A stretch of 64,000 nucleotides of DNA from Lactobacillus sp. CBA3605 (GCF_002970915.1 NZ_CP027190.1:1922001-1986000), one strand, 5' to 3'; shown: positions 9,833 through 20,369, counted from the first letter of the stretch. The notes: generated by a model from the sequence alone, not told the origin. Made by a program: numbers and translations.

Positions 9833-10706
9833 ACGAATGGATAAGCTGGCTACCGGTATCTTATACACCGTTGCCGCTTTAGTTGTAATTATTTTGGTGG
9901 CTTTACTTGGTTATATCCTAGTCCAGGGGGTGCCAGAAATTTCCTGGCATTTTTTAACCTCACCGTCACTTTCATTTGAAGCCGGTGGTGGGATTGGTAT
10001 TCAACTCTTTAATTCATTCTATCTGTTATTTTTGGCGTTACTGATTTCACTGCCCATCTCATTGGGAGCAGGAATTTATCTGAATGAATATGCGAGCCAA
10101 AATACGTTTACCGGCTTGATTCGAACGACCATTGAAATTTTAAGCTCACTGCCTTCGGTTGTGGTTGGCTTGTTCGGTTATTTGTTCTTTGTGGTTCAAT
10201 TTAAGCTAGGCTTTTCAATCTTGTCAGGGGCATTTGCACTCACTGTCTTTAATCTGCCAATTCTAACGCGTAGCATTGAAGAGGCGTTAGCTAATATCTC
10301 TGATAGTCAACGCGAAGCTGGTTATGCTTTAGGCTTGTCACGGTGGGAAACGGTGACCAAAATCGTGGTGCCAGCAGCGTTGCCAAGTATTATTACGGGG
10401 ATTGTTTTAAGCGCCGGTCGGATTTTTGGTGAGGCCGCGGCGTTGATTTATACGGCAGGCCAAAGTGCGCCAGCGTTAAATTTCAGCGATTGGAATCCAT
10501 TTAATATTAGTAGTCCCTTAAGTCCTATGCGCCCGGCTGAGACCCTGGCCGTGCATATTTGGAAGATTAATTCTGAAGGGATTATGCCGGATGCTAAGGC
10601 GGTCTCAGCGGGCGCCTCGGCCGTGTTAATTATTGCGGTCTTGCTCTTTAACTTCTTAGCCCGCTGGCTTGGAAAACGCTTGTATAAACATTTAACCGCT
10701 GAATAA
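9822..10706 (+). CDS. pstA: Phosphate ABC transporter permease PstA
   Basis: This 294-residue permease forms the heterodimer with PstC. It has six membrane helices and the coupling motif QREAGYALGLSRWETVTKIVVPAALP. The start overlaps the pstC end and uses AAGGGG within the pstC 3' end. It is followed after 13 bases by the first of two pstB genes. Confidence 0.95.
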   Translation: MNAKRMDKLATGILYTVAALVVIILVALLGYILVQGVPEISWHFLTSPSLSFEAGGGIGIQLFNSFYLLFLALLISLPISLGAGIYLNEYASQNTFTGLIRTTIEILSSLPSVVVGLFGYLFFVVQFKLGFSILSGAFALTVFNLPILTRSIEEALANISDSQREAGYALGLSRWETVTKIVVPAALPSIITGIVLSAGRIFGEAAALIYTAGQSAPALNFSDWNPFNISSPLSPMRPAETLAVHIWKINSEGIMPDAKAVSAGASAVLIIAVLLFNFLARWLGKRLYKHLTAE

Positions 10707-10719
10707 GGAGGTCCTTTTA

Positions 10720-11532
10720 ATGGCAGATGCAACAACGATGACGACAGATCAACGAAATATTATGAAGTTCGATGAAAAAGCACATGAAATTGCACTTTCA
10801 ACGCACGATTTACACGTGTTCTATGGTAAGTCGGAAGCAATTTCAGAGGGTGATTTACAATTTGAACGGTATAAAATCAGTGCACTGATTGGACCATCTG
10901 GTTCAGGGAAATCAACTTATTTGCGTTCTTTGAATCGCATGAATGATCGAATTGCCACGGTTAAGGGCCAAATTATGTATCGGGGCTTAGATATTAATAG
11001 TAATGCAATTGACGTTTATGAGATGCGGCGCCATATTGGCATGGTTTTCCAGCGGCCTAATCCCTTTGCTAAATCAATTTATGAAAATATTACCTTTGCA
11101 TTACGGCAACGTGGCATGAAGAATAAGCAAGAATTAGATGAAGTTGTGGAACGATCTTTACGACAGGCGGCCATGTGGGACCAGGTTAAAGATGATTTAA
11201 ATAAGAGTGCCTTAGCGCTTTCGGGTGGTCAACAACAACGGCTGTGCATTGCCCGGGCAATTGCTATTAAGCCTGATATTTTATTGTTAGACGAACCAGC
11301 TAGTGCTTTGGATCCCATTTCGACGAGTCAGATTGAAGACACTTTGCTAGAATTAAAGCAAAACTATACGATTATTATCGTAACCCATAATATGCAACAA
11401 GCGTCACGAATTAGTGACTATACGGCGTTCTTTAATCTCGGTAAAGTTTTGGAATATGCTGAAACGGGGGATGTTTTCACCAATCCTAAAGTTGACCTGA
11501 CAAATGATTATATCTCTGGTAATTTTGGCTAG
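10720..11532 (+). CDS. pstB: Phosphate ABC transporter ATP-binding protein (copy 1)
   Basis: This 270-residue ATPase energises PstCA. Walker A is GPSGSGKST, the signature is LSGGQQQR, and Walker B is [13 protein letters not shown], with a switch His in [10 protein letters not shown]. Copy 1 has an N-terminal extension of about 25 residues before the ABC core that copy 2 lacks. It starts with ATG after AAGGAGG. Tandem pstB copies are common in lactobacilli and streptococci; whether they form homodimers or a mixed pair cannot be told from sequence. Confidence 0.95.
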   Translation: MADATTMTTDQRNIMKFDEKAHEIALSTHDLHVFYGKSEAISEGDLQFERYKISALIGPSGSGKSTYLRSLNRMNDRIATVKGQIMYRGLDINSNAIDVYEMRRHIGMVFQRPNPFAKSIYENITFALRQRGMKNKQELDEVVERSLRQAAMWDQVKDDLNKSALALSGGQQQRLCIARAIAIKPDILLLDEPASALDPISTSQIEDTLLELKQNYTIIIVTHNMQQASRISDYTAFFNLGKVLEYAETGDVFTNPKVDLTNDYISGNFG

Positions 11533-11543
11533 GAGGCGAGTTA

Positions 11544-12299
11544 ATGAGTACAATTTTAAAGACTGAAAATCTATCACTTTTTTATGGTAAGAAAGAGGCT
11601 TTGAAAAGTGTTAATCTTAGTTTCGAAAACAAAGGGATCACGGCTTTAATCGGTCCATCAGGATGTGGTAAATCAACGTTTTTACGGTGCTTGAATCGGA
11701 TGAACGACTTAATTCCTAATGTGACGATTACTGGTGAGGTGGCTTTTAATCAGGCGAATATCTATGCACCGACGACAGATACCGTTCAATTACGAAAAGA
11801 AATCGGGATGGTTTTTCAACAGCCCAATCCCTTTCCGTTTTCAATTTACGAAAATGTTGTTTATGGATTACGGTTAGCCGGGGTTCGCGATAAGGAAACG
11901 CTGGATGCAGCCGTTGAAAAAAGCTTGAAACAAGCGGCAATTTGGGATGAGGTCAAAGATCGCTTACATGTCAATGCGTTATCTTTATCTGGTGGTCAAC
12001 AGCAACGGATTTGTATCGCACGAGTCCTTGCAGTTGAACCAGAAATTATTCTTTTGGATGAAGCCACCAGTGCGTTGGACCCAGTTTCAAGCCATATGAT
12101 TGAAATGACCCTATTGAATTTACGGCATGATTACACTATCATAACTGTTACGCATAATATGCAACAGGCGTCACGAATTTCTGATCGAACCGCTTTTTTC
12201 TTGAATGGTGAGTTAATTGAGGTAAATGATACGAAACAGATTTTCATGAATCCGGTTAAGCAAGCAACCAATGACTATATTTCAGGCCGATTTGGTTAG
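11544..12299 (+). CDS. pstB: Phosphate ABC transporter ATP-binding protein (copy 2)
   Basis: The second PstB is 251 residues, a tandem paralogue of the preceding gene. It has Walker [10 protein letters not shown], signature LSGGQQQR and Walker [14 protein letters not shown]. Here the usual Pro after DE (DEP) is Ala, as is seen in some family members. Both copies end in a related NDYISGxFG motif. The ATG follows AGGAGG eleven bases after copy 1. Confidence 0.95.
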   Translation: MSTILKTENLSLFYGKKEALKSVNLSFENKGITALIGPSGCGKSTFLRCLNRMNDLIPNVTITGEVAFNQANIYAPTTDTVQLRKEIGMVFQQPNPFPFSIYENVVYGLRLAGVRDKETLDAAVEKSLKQAAIWDEVKDRLHVNALSLSGGQQQRICIARVLAVEPEIILLDEATSALDPVSSHMIEMTLLNLRHDYTIITVTHNMQQASRISDRTAFFLNGELIEVNDTKQIFMNPVKQATNDYISGRFG

Positions 12300-12311
12300 G
12301 AGGATAAAACC

Positions 12312-12986
12312 ATGCGACGACTATTTGATGATGAATTAAATGATATTGATGCTAATTTTACCGAAATGGGAATGATGGTTAGTGAAACTATTGAAAAAGC
12401 TGTGAAAGCTTTTATTGACCATGATCGTGATTTAGCTCAAGAAATCATTGATAATGATGCCAAAATTAATGAACGTGAAGTCGAATTGGAACAAAAATCA
12501 TTTGAAATGATTGCTTTATACCAGCCAGTAACTTCTGATTTACGTGAAATCGTTACGATTTTAAAGGCCGTCTCAGAATTAGAACGGATGGCTGATTATG
12601 CCCGGAACATTGCGCATGCGACGATTCGGGTTAAAGGACATGTACGTGTCCCTGAAATTGAAGCGCAGTTATCTGAGATGGGGAACCGGGTCCGTAAAAT
12701 GGTCGAAGAGATGTTAGCAGCCTATGTTAAAAGCGATGATTTGGCAGCCCGTAAAGTTGCGGCTAAGGATGCTAAAGTTGGTGAAATGTACGATAAAATC
12801 AACGAAAAAGGAATTTCGAAGATGGAACGCCATCCAGAAACTGTGATTGGATCGACCGACTATCTTAATGTTGCGAGTTATTTGTTACGAATCGGTGCAT
12901 TGGTCACCAATGTTGGTGAATGGATCGTTTACTTGAATACTGGAAAAATCATAGAATTGAATCCAGAAAGTTCGAATTTAGTTTAG
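12312..12986 (+). CDS. phoU: Phosphate signalling protein PhoU
   Basis: The 224-residue all-helical protein has two PhoU repeats, each with the metal-binding E/D-rich helix (for example ELERMADYARNIA). PhoU links the Pst transporter to the PhoR kinase and represses the regulon when phosphate is plentiful. It closes the operon, with the ATG twelve bases after pstB copy 2 behind TTAGGAGG. No clear terminator follows it. Confidence 0.95.
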   Translation: MRRLFDDELNDIDANFTEMGMMVSETIEKAVKAFIDHDRDLAQEIIDNDAKINEREVELEQKSFEMIALYQPVTSDLREIVTILKAVSELERMADYARNIAHATIRVKGHVRVPEIEAQLSEMGNRVRKMVEEMLAAYVKSDDLAARKVAAKDAKVGEMYDKINEKGISKMERHPETVIGSTDYLNVASYLLRIGALVTNVGEWIVYLNTGKIIELNPESSNLV

Positions 12987-13086
12987 TGATTCATAAATAA
13001 TTTCTAAAGCCGGTCCATCAAGTTTGCAACCTGCTTTTACAATTAGTAGAATATAATTAGACTAAACTTATGTGAGGGGTCTAATT

Positions 13087-13410
13087 ATGAAGACTAAAAC
13101 TAATCGTAAACTAACTAAATCTAACAATCGGGTCGTTGCCGGTGTCTTGGGTGGCATTGCCGCCTACCTACAGTGGAATGCTACCGTATTGCGTGTGTTA
13201 TTTGTGTTACTGACAATTGCGTCACATGGTTTTGGGATTTTGTTGTACTTAGTTCTAATGACCATTATTCCCAGTCAGCCTAAGCAATCTGGTTTTTTTG
13301 ATCAGATGCGCCAAGCTACTGGGCAGTCATCACAAACTACGCAGCAACCGCAAGGACGTAAAGAAATTCATAACGTCCATGAAGAAGATGAGCCGCGCCA
13401 CCAAGATTAA
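13087..13410 (+). CDS. PspC-domain membrane protein (YvlC-like)
   Basis: This small protein of about 107 residues has an N-terminal PspC domain (about 5-65). The motif NRVVAGVLGGIAAYL is followed by one membrane segment, then a hydrophilic Gln-rich, charged tail. PspC proteins are implicated in envelope-stress sensing. In Bacillus the orthologue yvlC sits next to yvlD and hprK exactly as here. The ATG at 13087 follows GAGGGG; the in-frame GTG at 13072 overlaps that ribosome site and is not used. Confidence 0.85.
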   Translation: MKTKTNRKLTKSNNRVVAGVLGGIAAYLQWNATVLRVLFVLLTIASHGFGILLYLVLMTIIPSQPKQSGFFDQMRQATGQSSQTTQQPQGRKEIHNVHEEDEPRHQD

Positions 13411-13424
13411 TGGAGTGATAGTGA

Positions 13425-13790
13425 GTGGGTTTTTGGAAACGAATTATAATTAATACCGTATTATTTATTGCCATTGCTGGCTTTTTTAAGAGTGATTTCC
13501 ATGTTGCCAATGTGTGGATTGCTTTATTGGCAAGTTTTGTTTTAGCAGTCTTGAACGCAGCGGTTAAACCCGTGCTACTGTTATTATCATTACCGATTAC
13601 GTTATTGACCTTAGGGTTATTCAGTATTGTGATTAATGGTTTGATGCTCCAACTGACGTCTTATTTTGTCGGCAAAACCAGTTTTGGATTTTCCAGTTTT
13701 GGAATGGCCGTCTTAGTGTCGGTTTTAATGTCCTTGGCAAATGTGATTGTTTCTAATTTTTTAGCTAAGCGTGATGTAAATGGTGAATAA
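13425..13790 (+). CDS. YvlD-like phage holin family 4 membrane protein
   Basis: The 121-residue protein has four predicted membrane helices and almost no soluble part. It matches the YvlD / DUF360 family often labelled phage holin superfamily IV, although these are chromosomal genes of unknown function. A GTG start at 13425, fifteen bases after the PspC gene, is preceded by TGGAG. Its conserved position between pspC and hprK suggests a shared envelope role, which is inference. Confidence 0.8.
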   Translation: MGFWKRIIINTVLFIAIAGFFKSDFHVANVWIALLASFVLAVLNAAVKPVLLLLSLPITLLTLGLFSIVINGLMLQLTSYFVGKTSFGFSSFGMAVLVSVLMSLANVIVSNFLAKRDVNGE

Positions 13791-13842
13791 AGCGCTTTAA
13801 AGTGCTAAAATTAACAGATAGGAATGATCCATTTTCAGTCAA

Positions 13843-13910
13843 AAAAGTGCGAGCGGCTTGAAAAAAGATTGCAATAGCAATTTTGGACAATGCCACTGGC
13901 TTTTTTTTAT
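13843..13910 (+). terminator. Possible terminator before hprK
   Basis: An imperfect long stem pairs AAAAAGTGCGAGCGGC with GCCACTGGCTTTTTT. It encloses a small perfect hairpin (ATTGC / GCAAT) and ends in eight T. Mismatches lower the confidence. Confidence 0.45.
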
Positions 13911-13936
13911 AGCTGAATAATTTGGGAGGGATTAAC

Positions 13937-14887
13937 TTGGCAGAAAGTGTAACTGTTGCCGATTTAGTGAAAAATACCCGCTTGGATGTTTACCATGGCG
14001 CCAAGCTACTAGCAGATAAAGAAATTACAATTAGTGATATTTCACGGCCTGGTTTAGCACTAACAGGCTACTTCAACTACTACCCGCGCGAACGGGTACA
14101 ATTGCTGGGGAAAACTGAAACCGCTTATTCAAAGAATATGAGCCACGATGAACGATTAATGATTTTTCGGAAGATGTGTCAATTAACGACGCCAGCTTTT
14201 GTGGTTTCTACGGGATTACCCGTACCTGCTGAGCTTGTTCAGGCTGGTGACGAGAACAAGGTACCAATCTTAGGCACTAAGATGACTTCTTCACGAATTT
14301 TAAGTAATATGACCAACTACTTGGAAGGTAAATTAGCTGAACGTCAATCGGTTCATGGTGTTTTAGTGGACATTTATGGGCTAGGGGTTTTAATTACTGG
14401 TGATTCAGGGGTTGGGAAAAGTGAAACGGCTTTGGAGCTCGTCAAACGGGGGCATCGCTTGATTGCAGATGATCGCGTAGATGTTTATCAACAAGATGAA
14501 CAAACCCTAGTTGGGGAAGCACCAAAGATTTTAAATCATCTCCTTGAGATTCGGGGGATTGGGATTATTGACGTGATGAACTTATTCGGTGCCGGAGCAG
14601 TCCGCCAAGATACCGATATTGATTTAATTGTTCACTTAGAGAATTGGACGCCAGATAAGCAATTTGATAGACTAGGAAATGGCGAAGCATCGCGTAAGTT
14701 TTTTGATGTTGAAGTGCCGGAAGTCTCTATTCCGGTTAAAACTGGGCGTAACTTAGCCATTATTATTGAAGCAGCTGCGATGAACTTTCGGGCTGAAAGC
14801 ATGGGCTATGATGCGACTAAGGTGTTTGATGACAATTTGAATTCCTTAATCAAAGAAAATTCAGCCCATGATTCTGAAAAGCATTAA
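13937..14887 (+). CDS. hprK: HPr(Ser) kinase/phosphorylase
   Basis: HprK phosphorylates HPr on Ser46, creating the CcpA co-repressor, and removes the phosphate when phosphate is high. This makes it the sensor of carbon catabolite control. The 316-residue protein has the N-terminal regulatory domain (about 1-130) and the P-loop GDSGVGKS (about 155-162). The capping His sits in KRGHRLIADDRVD, followed by the HPrK signature EIRGIGIIDVMNLFGAGAV. A TTG start at 13937 behind GGGAGG is chosen; the in-frame TTG at 13922 overlaps the ribosome site. The gene is followed closely by lgt, a conserved Firmicute pair. Confidence 0.96.
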   Translation: MAESVTVADLVKNTRLDVYHGAKLLADKEITISDISRPGLALTGYFNYYPRERVQLLGKTETAYSKNMSHDERLMIFRKMCQLTTPAFVVSTGLPVPAELVQAGDENKVPILGTKMTSSRILSNMTNYLEGKLAERQSVHGVLVDIYGLGVLITGDSGVGKSETALELVKRGHRLIADDRVDVYQQDEQTLVGEAPKILNHLLEIRGIGIIDVMNLFGAGAVRQDTDIDLIVHLENWTPDKQFDRLGNGEASRKFFDVEVPEVSIPVKTGRNLAIIIEAAAMNFRAESMGYDATKVFDDNLNSLIKENSAHDSEKH

Positions 14888-14902
14888 GGAGATGGCGACA
14901 GC

Positions 14903-15751
14903 GTGAAACTCGTCTTGGGGGCGTTAAACCCGATTGCGTTAAGATTAGGGCCGATTGAGGTTCATTGGTATGGCGTATTTATTGCAAGTGCCGTTATTAT
15001 TGCGGTGACTTTGGCTGTGCGCGAGGGTCTGCGGCGTGGTATTCGACCAGATGATATTTACGATATGATTTTGTGGGCCTTACCGTTTACTTTAATTGCG
15101 GCTCGATTATATTATGTTGGGTTTCAATGGTCCTATTATAGCCAAAATCCAGGTGAAATTATCCGAATCTGGGATGGCGGTATTGCCATTTATGGCGGCT
15201 TAATTGGTGCGGCAATTGTGGTGATTCTATTTTGCCGATCACGGTTTGTCCCCGTTTGGTTAATGTTAGATGTTGCGGCACCAACTGTCATTATGGGCCA
15301 AGGAATTGGTCGCTGGGGTAATTTCATGAACCAGGAAGCTTTTGGCCGGGTGACTAGTTTGGGCTTTCTACAAGGGTTACATTTACCGCAGTGGTTGATT
15401 TCTCAGATGTATATCAACGGTGCATATCGGCAACCGACGTTTTTATACGAGTCGGTTTGGGATTTGCTCGGATTCGTTTTATTGATGACGACGCGACATA
15501 AAAAGGGGCTTTACAAACAGGGTGAAGTGTTCTTGGCCTATGTCGCATGGTATTCATTTGGTCGTTTCTTTACAGAAGGAATGCGGACAGATTCTTTAAT
15601 GTTATTTGGCGTCATCCGTATTTCACAGGCCCTATCCGTGGTATTATTTATTGGTAGTTTGACTTTGATTATTTGGCGTCGACGCCGATTAACCGAGAAT
15701 CGTTGGTACCTTGATGGTTCTGGTCAAAAAATTGCCACCGAAAATAAGTAG
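14903..15751 (+). CDS. lgt: Prolipoprotein diacylglyceryl transferase
   Basis: Lgt attaches diacylglycerol from phosphatidylglycerol to the lipobox Cys of prolipoproteins at the membrane. The 282-residue protein has seven predicted membrane helices and the Lgt signature [17 protein letters not shown] near the N-terminus and an essential Arg/Tyr-rich segment ([12 protein letters not shown]) are also conserved. A GTG start at 14903 follows AAGGAGATGG, which overlaps the hprK stop. The next gene is gpsA. Confidence 0.96.
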   Translation: MKLVLGALNPIALRLGPIEVHWYGVFIASAVIIAVTLAVREGLRRGIRPDDIYDMILWALPFTLIAARLYYVGFQWSYYSQNPGEIIRIWDGGIAIYGGLIGAAIVVILFCRSRFVPVWLMLDVAAPTVIMGQGIGRWGNFMNQEAFGRVTSLGFLQGLHLPQWLISQMYINGAYRQPTFLYESVWDLLGFVLLMTTRHKKGLYKQGEVFLAYVAWYSFGRFFTEGMRTDSLMLFGVIRISQALSVVLFIGSLTLIIWRRRRLTENRWYLDGSGQKIATENK

Positions 15752-15768
15752 ATTAGAGGTATATTTGA

Positions 15769-16785
15769 ATGACAGAAAAAGTTGCCGTTCTAGGTGCTGG
15801 CTCATGGGGCAGTATTTTGGCGAACTTATTAGATGAGAACGGAAATGAAGTTCGACTCTGGTCTAATTCGGCTGCACAAGCAGCTGAACTAAACGATCAG
15901 CATACGAATGAACGCTATGTCCATGGGTTTCATTATTCAGAGTCGTTAATGGCTTATACGGATTTGAAGGCGGCTTTAGATGGAGTTGCAGTGATTCTGT
16001 TCGTCGTGCCAACGAAGGCTATCCGTAGTGTGGCACAACAAGTCACAGCGGTGTTACAAGCAACTGGACAACGGCCAATTATTGTTCATGCTAGCAAAGG
16101 CTTAGAATTAGAAACCCACAAGCGGTTATCGCAAGTGTTGGCAGAAGAAATTCCAGCCAATTTACGTCAAGCAATTGTGGTGTTATCTGGCCCTAGTCAT
16201 GCGGAAGAAGTTGCTAAACGCGATATCACGTTAATCACAGCGGCAAGCGCGGACGATGCGGCTGCTAAGCTGGTACAACAGCTCTTTATGAATAATTATT
16301 TCCGAATCTATACAAACAATGATGTCATTGGGGTTGAATTAGGTGCTGCCCTGAAAAATATTATTGCATTAGGTGCTGGTGCGTTACATGGGTTGGGCTA
16401 TGGTGATGATGCCAAAGCTGCTTTGATGACACGTGGATTGGCTGAAATTAGCCGTCTTGGCGTGGCATTAGGGGCTGAACCGTTAACTTTTATCGGGTTA
16501 TCAGGTGTTGGTGACTTAATTGTAACTGCTACGAGTGTGCATTCACGTAACTGGCGGGCTGGTAATGAACTTGGCGCTGGTCAAGATTTGAAGACGGTCG
16601 TTGCGACCATGGGAATGGTGATTGAAGGGATTCCATCTACTAAAGCGGCTTACGAATTAGCCCAACAGCAGCAGATTGAAATGCCCATCACCGAAGCCAT
16701 TTATGATGTTTTATATAATGGCGCCGATATTAAGCAAGTTATCCCTCAGTTGATGCAACGTGAGGGGAAACCTGAAATTCAGTAG
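15769..16785 (+). CDS. gpsA: Glycerol-3-phosphate dehydrogenase [NAD(P)+]
   Basis: GpsA reduces dihydroxyacetone phosphate to sn-glycerol-3-phosphate, the backbone of phospholipids and of the lipid used by the neighbouring lgt. The 338-residue protein has the Rossmann motif [10 protein letters not shown] at the N-terminus. It also has conserved [17 protein letters not shown], the catalytic Lys region [15 protein letters not shown], and [11 protein letters not shown]. The length is typical. It lies 17 bases after lgt and is probably in the same transcript. Confidence 0.96.
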   Translation: MTEKVAVLGAGSWGSILANLLDENGNEVRLWSNSAAQAAELNDQHTNERYVHGFHYSESLMAYTDLKAALDGVAVILFVVPTKAIRSVAQQVTAVLQATGQRPIIVHASKGLELETHKRLSQVLAEEIPANLRQAIVVLSGPSHAEEVAKRDITLITAASADDAAAKLVQQLFMNNYFRIYTNNDVIGVELGAALKNIIALGAGALHGLGYGDDAKAALMTRGLAEISRLGVALGAEPLTFIGLSGVGDLIVTATSVHSRNWRAGNELGAGQDLKTVVATMGMVIEGIPSTKAAYELAQQQQIEMPITEAIYDVLYNGADIKQVIPQLMQREGKPEIQ

Positions 16786-16824
16786 GTTATTATTTTATTT
16801 CATTATTCTTAGGAGGATGTCCAA

Positions 16825-17742
16825 ATGTCTAAAGTTAGAAAAGCAGTTATTCCCGCCGCTGGTTTAGGAACTCGTTTCTTACCAGCTACTAAAGCAATGC
16901 CCAAGGAAATGCTGCCAATTGTTGATAAGCCAACGATTCAATTCATCGTTGATGAAGCACGGAAGTCTGGTATTGAAGATATTGTGATTGTTACGGGTAA
17001 GAGCAAGCGGAGTATCGAAGACTACTATGATTCAAATCCAGAACTGGAAGATAATTTACGGGCTAAGCACAAGGAAGAAATGTTAAAACTCGTTCAAGAA
17101 ACGACTGATATTAACCTCTACTTTATTCGGCAATCACATCCCCGTGGCTTAGGTGATGCAGTTTTAACGGCTAAAGCCTTCGTTGGGGACGAACCTTTTG
17201 TTGTCATGCTGGGTGATGATTTGATGGAAGACAAAGTGCCATTGACGAAGCAATTGATGGATAGCTATGATCAAACACATGCCTCAACCTTAGCTGTTAT
17301 GAAGGTGCCACATGATGATGTATCGAAATATGGGGTTATTAATCCTGAAAGTGAAAAGGCACCTGGTTTATACAATGTGAATAACTTTGTTGAAAAGCCA
17401 AGTCCCGAAGATGCTCCCAGTGATTTGGCGATTATTGGGCGTTACTTGTTAACTCCTGAAATTTTTGATGTCTTAGAACATCAAAAACCAGGTAAGGGTG
17501 ATGAAATCCAATTAACTGATGCCATTGATACGCTGAATAAAACGCAACGCGTCTTCGCCCATGAATTTAAGGGCACACGTCATGATGTCGGTTACAAATT
17601 TGGTTACTTAAAGACGACGATTGAATATGGGCTAACTCATCCTGATGTTAAGGATGATTTACGTGCTTATATTAAAGACTTAGGAATTAAGTTAACCAAA
17701 GCGGATGCTAACAAATCTGCTACGAAGAAAACCACGAAATAA
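16825..17742 (+). CDS. galU: UTP-glucose-1-phosphate uridylyltransferase
   Basis: GalU makes UDP-glucose from UTP and glucose-1-phosphate for wall polymers, exopolysaccharide and the Leloir pathway. The nucleotidyltransferase signature [19 protein letters not shown] is at the N-terminus, with FVVMLGDD and NNFVEKP further in. The 305-residue length is typical, with a Lys-rich tail. The ATG follows TTAGGAGG. Its substrate comes from phosphoglucomutase, encoded about 6 kb downstream. Confidence 0.96.
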   Translation: MSKVRKAVIPAAGLGTRFLPATKAMPKEMLPIVDKPTIQFIVDEARKSGIEDIVIVTGKSKRSIEDYYDSNPELEDNLRAKHKEEMLKLVQETTDINLYFIRQSHPRGLGDAVLTAKAFVGDEPFVVMLGDDLMEDKVPLTKQLMDSYDQTHASTLAVMKVPHDDVSKYGVINPESEKAPGLYNVNNFVEKPSPEDAPSDLAIIGRYLLTPEIFDVLEHQKPGKGDEIQLTDAIDTLNKTQRVFAHEFKGTRHDVGYKFGYLKTTIEYGLTHPDVKDDLRAYIKDLGIKLTKADANKSATKKTTK

Positions 17743-17743
17743 T

Positions 17744-17785
17744 AAAAAATGATTCAGCTGAATAAATCAGCTGGATCATTTTTTT
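17744..17785. terminator. Bidirectional terminator between galU and EAL gene
   Basis: The stem AAATGATTCAGCTGA / TCAGCTGGATCATTT is flanked by A-rich and T-rich runs. It can end galU on the plus strand and the converging EAL gene on the minus strand. Confidence 0.85.
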
Positions 17786-18464
17786 AACGGTCAGATTTAA
17801 GCTTGAAAAGATGTGGCTTGCCGTAGTAATACCCTTGACGGAGTGGAATATTTAAATCATCCGCCAATTGATCTTCAGCGTCATCTTCGACCCCTTCAAG
17901 AATTAAGCGAGCATCATGTTCTAAGGCAACATCATTCCAGAATTTGAGTTGTGCCGGAATTTCATCAGTTCGTTCTTCTTTACGGAAGTTTTGCATGGCA
18001 AATTTAATTTCTTCAGCATAACCAAGTAATGGTTTAATATGGTCAAAAACGTTAATACCAGTACCAACGTCATCCAGGCTAAACTCTAATCCATGCGCTT
18101 TGATTAATTCAATTTGTTTTTGCATATCAGCTAGTGAATAAGCTTCTTCATCAGGTTCTTCAGTTACTTCAACAATCACTTTAACCGGAAACAATTTAGC
18201 TTGGGCGTCAATAACGGCGGCCGCAATCGCAGGTGTTAAAAATTGCTTACGGTTGAAATTGATAGAAACTGACCCAATCTTTAAAGACAACTCACTGGCA
18301 GTTGCCTTCAATAAATCAATTTGTACATCAATTGGAATAGCTTCAAAGTTTGCTGGTAGTGTCCAACGATCTGCTTCGGTTTCACGGTAACGAATAAGCA
18401 TTTCGTAACCAATCAAAGAATTATTGAATTTATTTAATTGTGGTTGAATAAAATAGCGATACAT
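17784..18464 (-). CDS. Stand-alone EAL-domain protein (copy 1)
   Basis: This is a 226-residue EAL-type domain with no GGDEF, PAS or membrane part. Positions of c-di-GMP phosphodiesterases can be followed: ExLxR (EMLIR, about residue 20), N in SINFNRKQF, E in VEVTEE, DDVG, K in EIKFAMQ, E in LEGVE, and QGYYYGKP. Family members need these for metal and substrate, so activity is possible. However, DDFG is changed to DDVG and the loop after it is divergent. Start: ATG at 18464 behind AAGGGG; the upstream TTG overlaps that site. A TATACT -10 lies upstream. It has a paralogue about 3.4 kb away. Confidence 0.8.
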   Translation of the reverse strand: MYRYFIQPQLNKFNNSLIGYEMLIRYRETEADRWTLPANFEAIPIDVQIDLLKATASELSLKIGSVSINFNRKQFLTPAIAAAVIDAQAKLFPVKVIVEVTEEPDEEAYSLADMQKQIELIKAHGLEFSLDDVGTGINVFDHIKPLLGYAEEIKFAMQNFRKEERTDEIPAQLKFWNDVALEHDARLILEGVEDDAEDQLADDLNIPLRQGYYYGKPHLFKLKSDR

Positions 18465-18760
18465 ACACTGGCCCCTTACGTTCAAATTATGTTCAGTAAA
18501 ATTACCCCTAAGTTACATAGTATACCAAATAATGATTTAGTGGAATACGAAGGTCTCGTCTTTTTTCAATTGAGCGGTGAGTTTAAGCAAGGGTTGGAAT
18601 GGTTGAAAGCGATATCCAAACTTTTTTACGCCGATATTAAAATAATTTAGGTGTTTTAACAAATCCGGATATAAATTAGTCGAAAAAGCGGTTATAATTA
18701 AGTTGGTCTGTATCAACGTATATGTGACAAATAAATTAATTCTGTGGAGGAATACTTAGT

Positions 18761-20173
18761 ATGAAGATTGTAATTGTTGGTTGTACCCATGCCGGAACAG
18801 CGGCAGCAAATCAAATTTTAAAGAATCATCCAGAATCAGAAGTGACGATTTATGAACGTAACGATAATATTTCATTCTTATCTTGTGGGATTTATCTTTA
18901 TTTAGGTGGCAAGGTTAATAAGCTAGAAGATATGTTTTATGCGTCACCAGAAGAACTTGAAGCAGCGGGTGCTACAGTAAAAACTAAGCATAATGTACTT
19001 AAAATTGATGCAACTGCTAAGACGATGCAAGTTGCAGATATGGAAACAGGTAAAGTCTTTGATGACCATTATGACAAGTTAATTATGACGACCGGGTCAT
19101 CCGTTGCGGTGCCACCAATCTTTGGGATTGATGAATCGAAAGTTCTTTTGTGCAAAACGTATGAACAAGCACAGGAAATTTACAAAACTGCTAAGGATAA
19201 CAAACGGATTGCGATTGTTGGGGCTGGTTATATTGGAACCGAATTATCTGAAAGCTATGCCAATACAAATCATGAAGTAACCTTGTTCCAATCACATGAT
19301 CAGATTTTAAATCACTATATTAGCAAAGATATGTCTGACCAAGCGGTTGATTTATTGAAGCAACATGGCGTTAAAGTGCTCTTAAATCATCGGGTTACTG
19401 CATTTACCGGGAACGATAAAGGTGAATTGGTTATTGAAACAACCCAAGGGGATTTTGTGGCCGATTTAGCAATTGTTGGGACAGGCTTTATTCCAACGAC
19501 TGAATTATTACGTGGTCAAGTGGATATGGACAGACATGGTGCTATCATTATCAATGATTATGTTCAAACGTCTAATCCTGATATTTATGCTGCGGGCGAT
19601 TCATGTGTGGTTAACTTTAACCCAACGGGTCGGTCAGCTTATACGCCGTTGGCAACGAACGCTGTCCGGCAAGGGGCTTTAGCTGGGGTTAATATTTTTG
19701 GCAACATCCAACCTTACATGGGAACGCAGGCAACGTCGGCAATGCAGTTATTTAATTACACGCTAGCAACTACTGGGCTGACTTATGAAGTTGCGAAGAT
19801 GAGCAACGTGCCAGTTAAACGAGTCGTCTTTGATGGCACGTGGCGGCCAAGTTACATGCCAAGCACGGATCCATTGAGAATTGAATTAACGTATAATCCT
19901 GAGAATCGGCAAGTCCTAGGAGCACAGTTCTGGAGTCCTCACGAAGTTGCCCAGTCAGCCAATACGGTTTCAGTAGCTATTCAAAATGGGAATACAATTG
20001 ATGATTTAGCCTTTGTTGATATGCTATTCTCACCAAACTTTGATGATCCCTTCAATTATTTGAACTTAGTCGCTCAAATGGCGGTTGACCAAGAAGCCAA
20101 GGCTGGCAATACGCAAGGACGGATTACAGCTGTCGGTGATTGGGCTAAGTTAAATAATCCTGAAAACAAGTAA
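18761..20173 (+). CDS. nox: NADH oxidase / CoA-disulfide reductase family flavoprotein
   Basis: The 470-residue FAD- and NAD-dependent oxidoreductase belongs to the NADH oxidase/peroxidase family. An FAD motif is at the N-terminus, and the single redox Cys C42 is in FLSCGIY. A second nucleotide motif IVGAGYIGTE (about 150) binds NADH, and a late FAD contact IYAAGDS and a dimerisation domain follow. In lactic acid bacteria such enzymes oxidise NADH with O2, usually to water, regenerating NAD+ under aeration. Sequence alone does not separate the water-forming oxidase from the peroxidase. ATG at 18761 follows TGGAGG. It is flanked by an EAL gene and trxB. Confidence 0.88.
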   Translation: MKIVIVGCTHAGTAAANQILKNHPESEVTIYERNDNISFLSCGIYLYLGGKVNKLEDMFYASPEELEAAGATVKTKHNVLKIDATAKTMQVADMETGKVFDDHYDKLIMTTGSSVAVPPIFGIDESKVLLCKTYEQAQEIYKTAKDNKRIAIVGAGYIGTELSESYANTNHEVTLFQSHDQILNHYISKDMSDQAVDLLKQHGVKVLLNHRVTAFTGNDKGELVIETTQGDFVADLAIVGTGFIPTTELLRGQVDMDRHGAIIINDYVQTSNPDIYAAGDSCVVNFNPTGRSAYTPLATNAVRQGALAGVNIFGNIQPYMGTQATSAMQLFNYTLATTGLTYEVAKMSNVPVKRVVFDGTWRPSYMPSTDPLRIELTYNPENRQVLGAQFWSPHEVAQSANTVSVAIQNGNTIDDLAFVDMLFSPNFDDPFNYLNLVAQMAVDQEAKAGNTQGRITAVGDWAKLNNPENK

Positions 20174-20183
20174 ATTGTTGAAT

Positions 20184-20369
20184 GGGGTCTTATGATGCGT
20201 AGCAAGTGGTTAGGATGTGGCTACCGGCCAGGGGCAACAATTTCTGACCTTTTACTAAGTGATTAGAAACAGTTGATAATCACGGATAATTTCATTATCG
20301 TTAAGACCCCTGTCGTAAGAGGCCTTAGCGCGTTATTACCACGCTGGGTGATTTTGAATCATTCGCGTG
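20184..20369 (+). other. Structured intergenic region after nox (possible ncRNA)
   Basis: An outer stem GGGGTCTTA (20184-20192) / TAAGACCCC (20302-20310) encloses three local hairpins: GTAGC/GCTAC (20199-20224), GTGATTA/TAATCAC (20259-20283) and GATAAT/ATTATC (20285-20299). A fourth hairpin, CACGC...GTGATT/AATCAT...GCGTG, lies at 20340-20369. No known riboswitch core was recognised. There is no T-run that would make it a simple terminator. Confidence 0.35.

Noticed and set aside
13791..13812. AAAGCGCTTT palindrome after the yvlD-like gene as a cre site
   Set aside because: It does not fit TGWAANCGNTNWCA; only the central GCGC is shared.
18438..18650. Possible 70-residue plus-strand gene
   Set aside because: It overlaps the start and promoter of the minus-strand EAL gene and shows no ribosome site or recognisable sequence.
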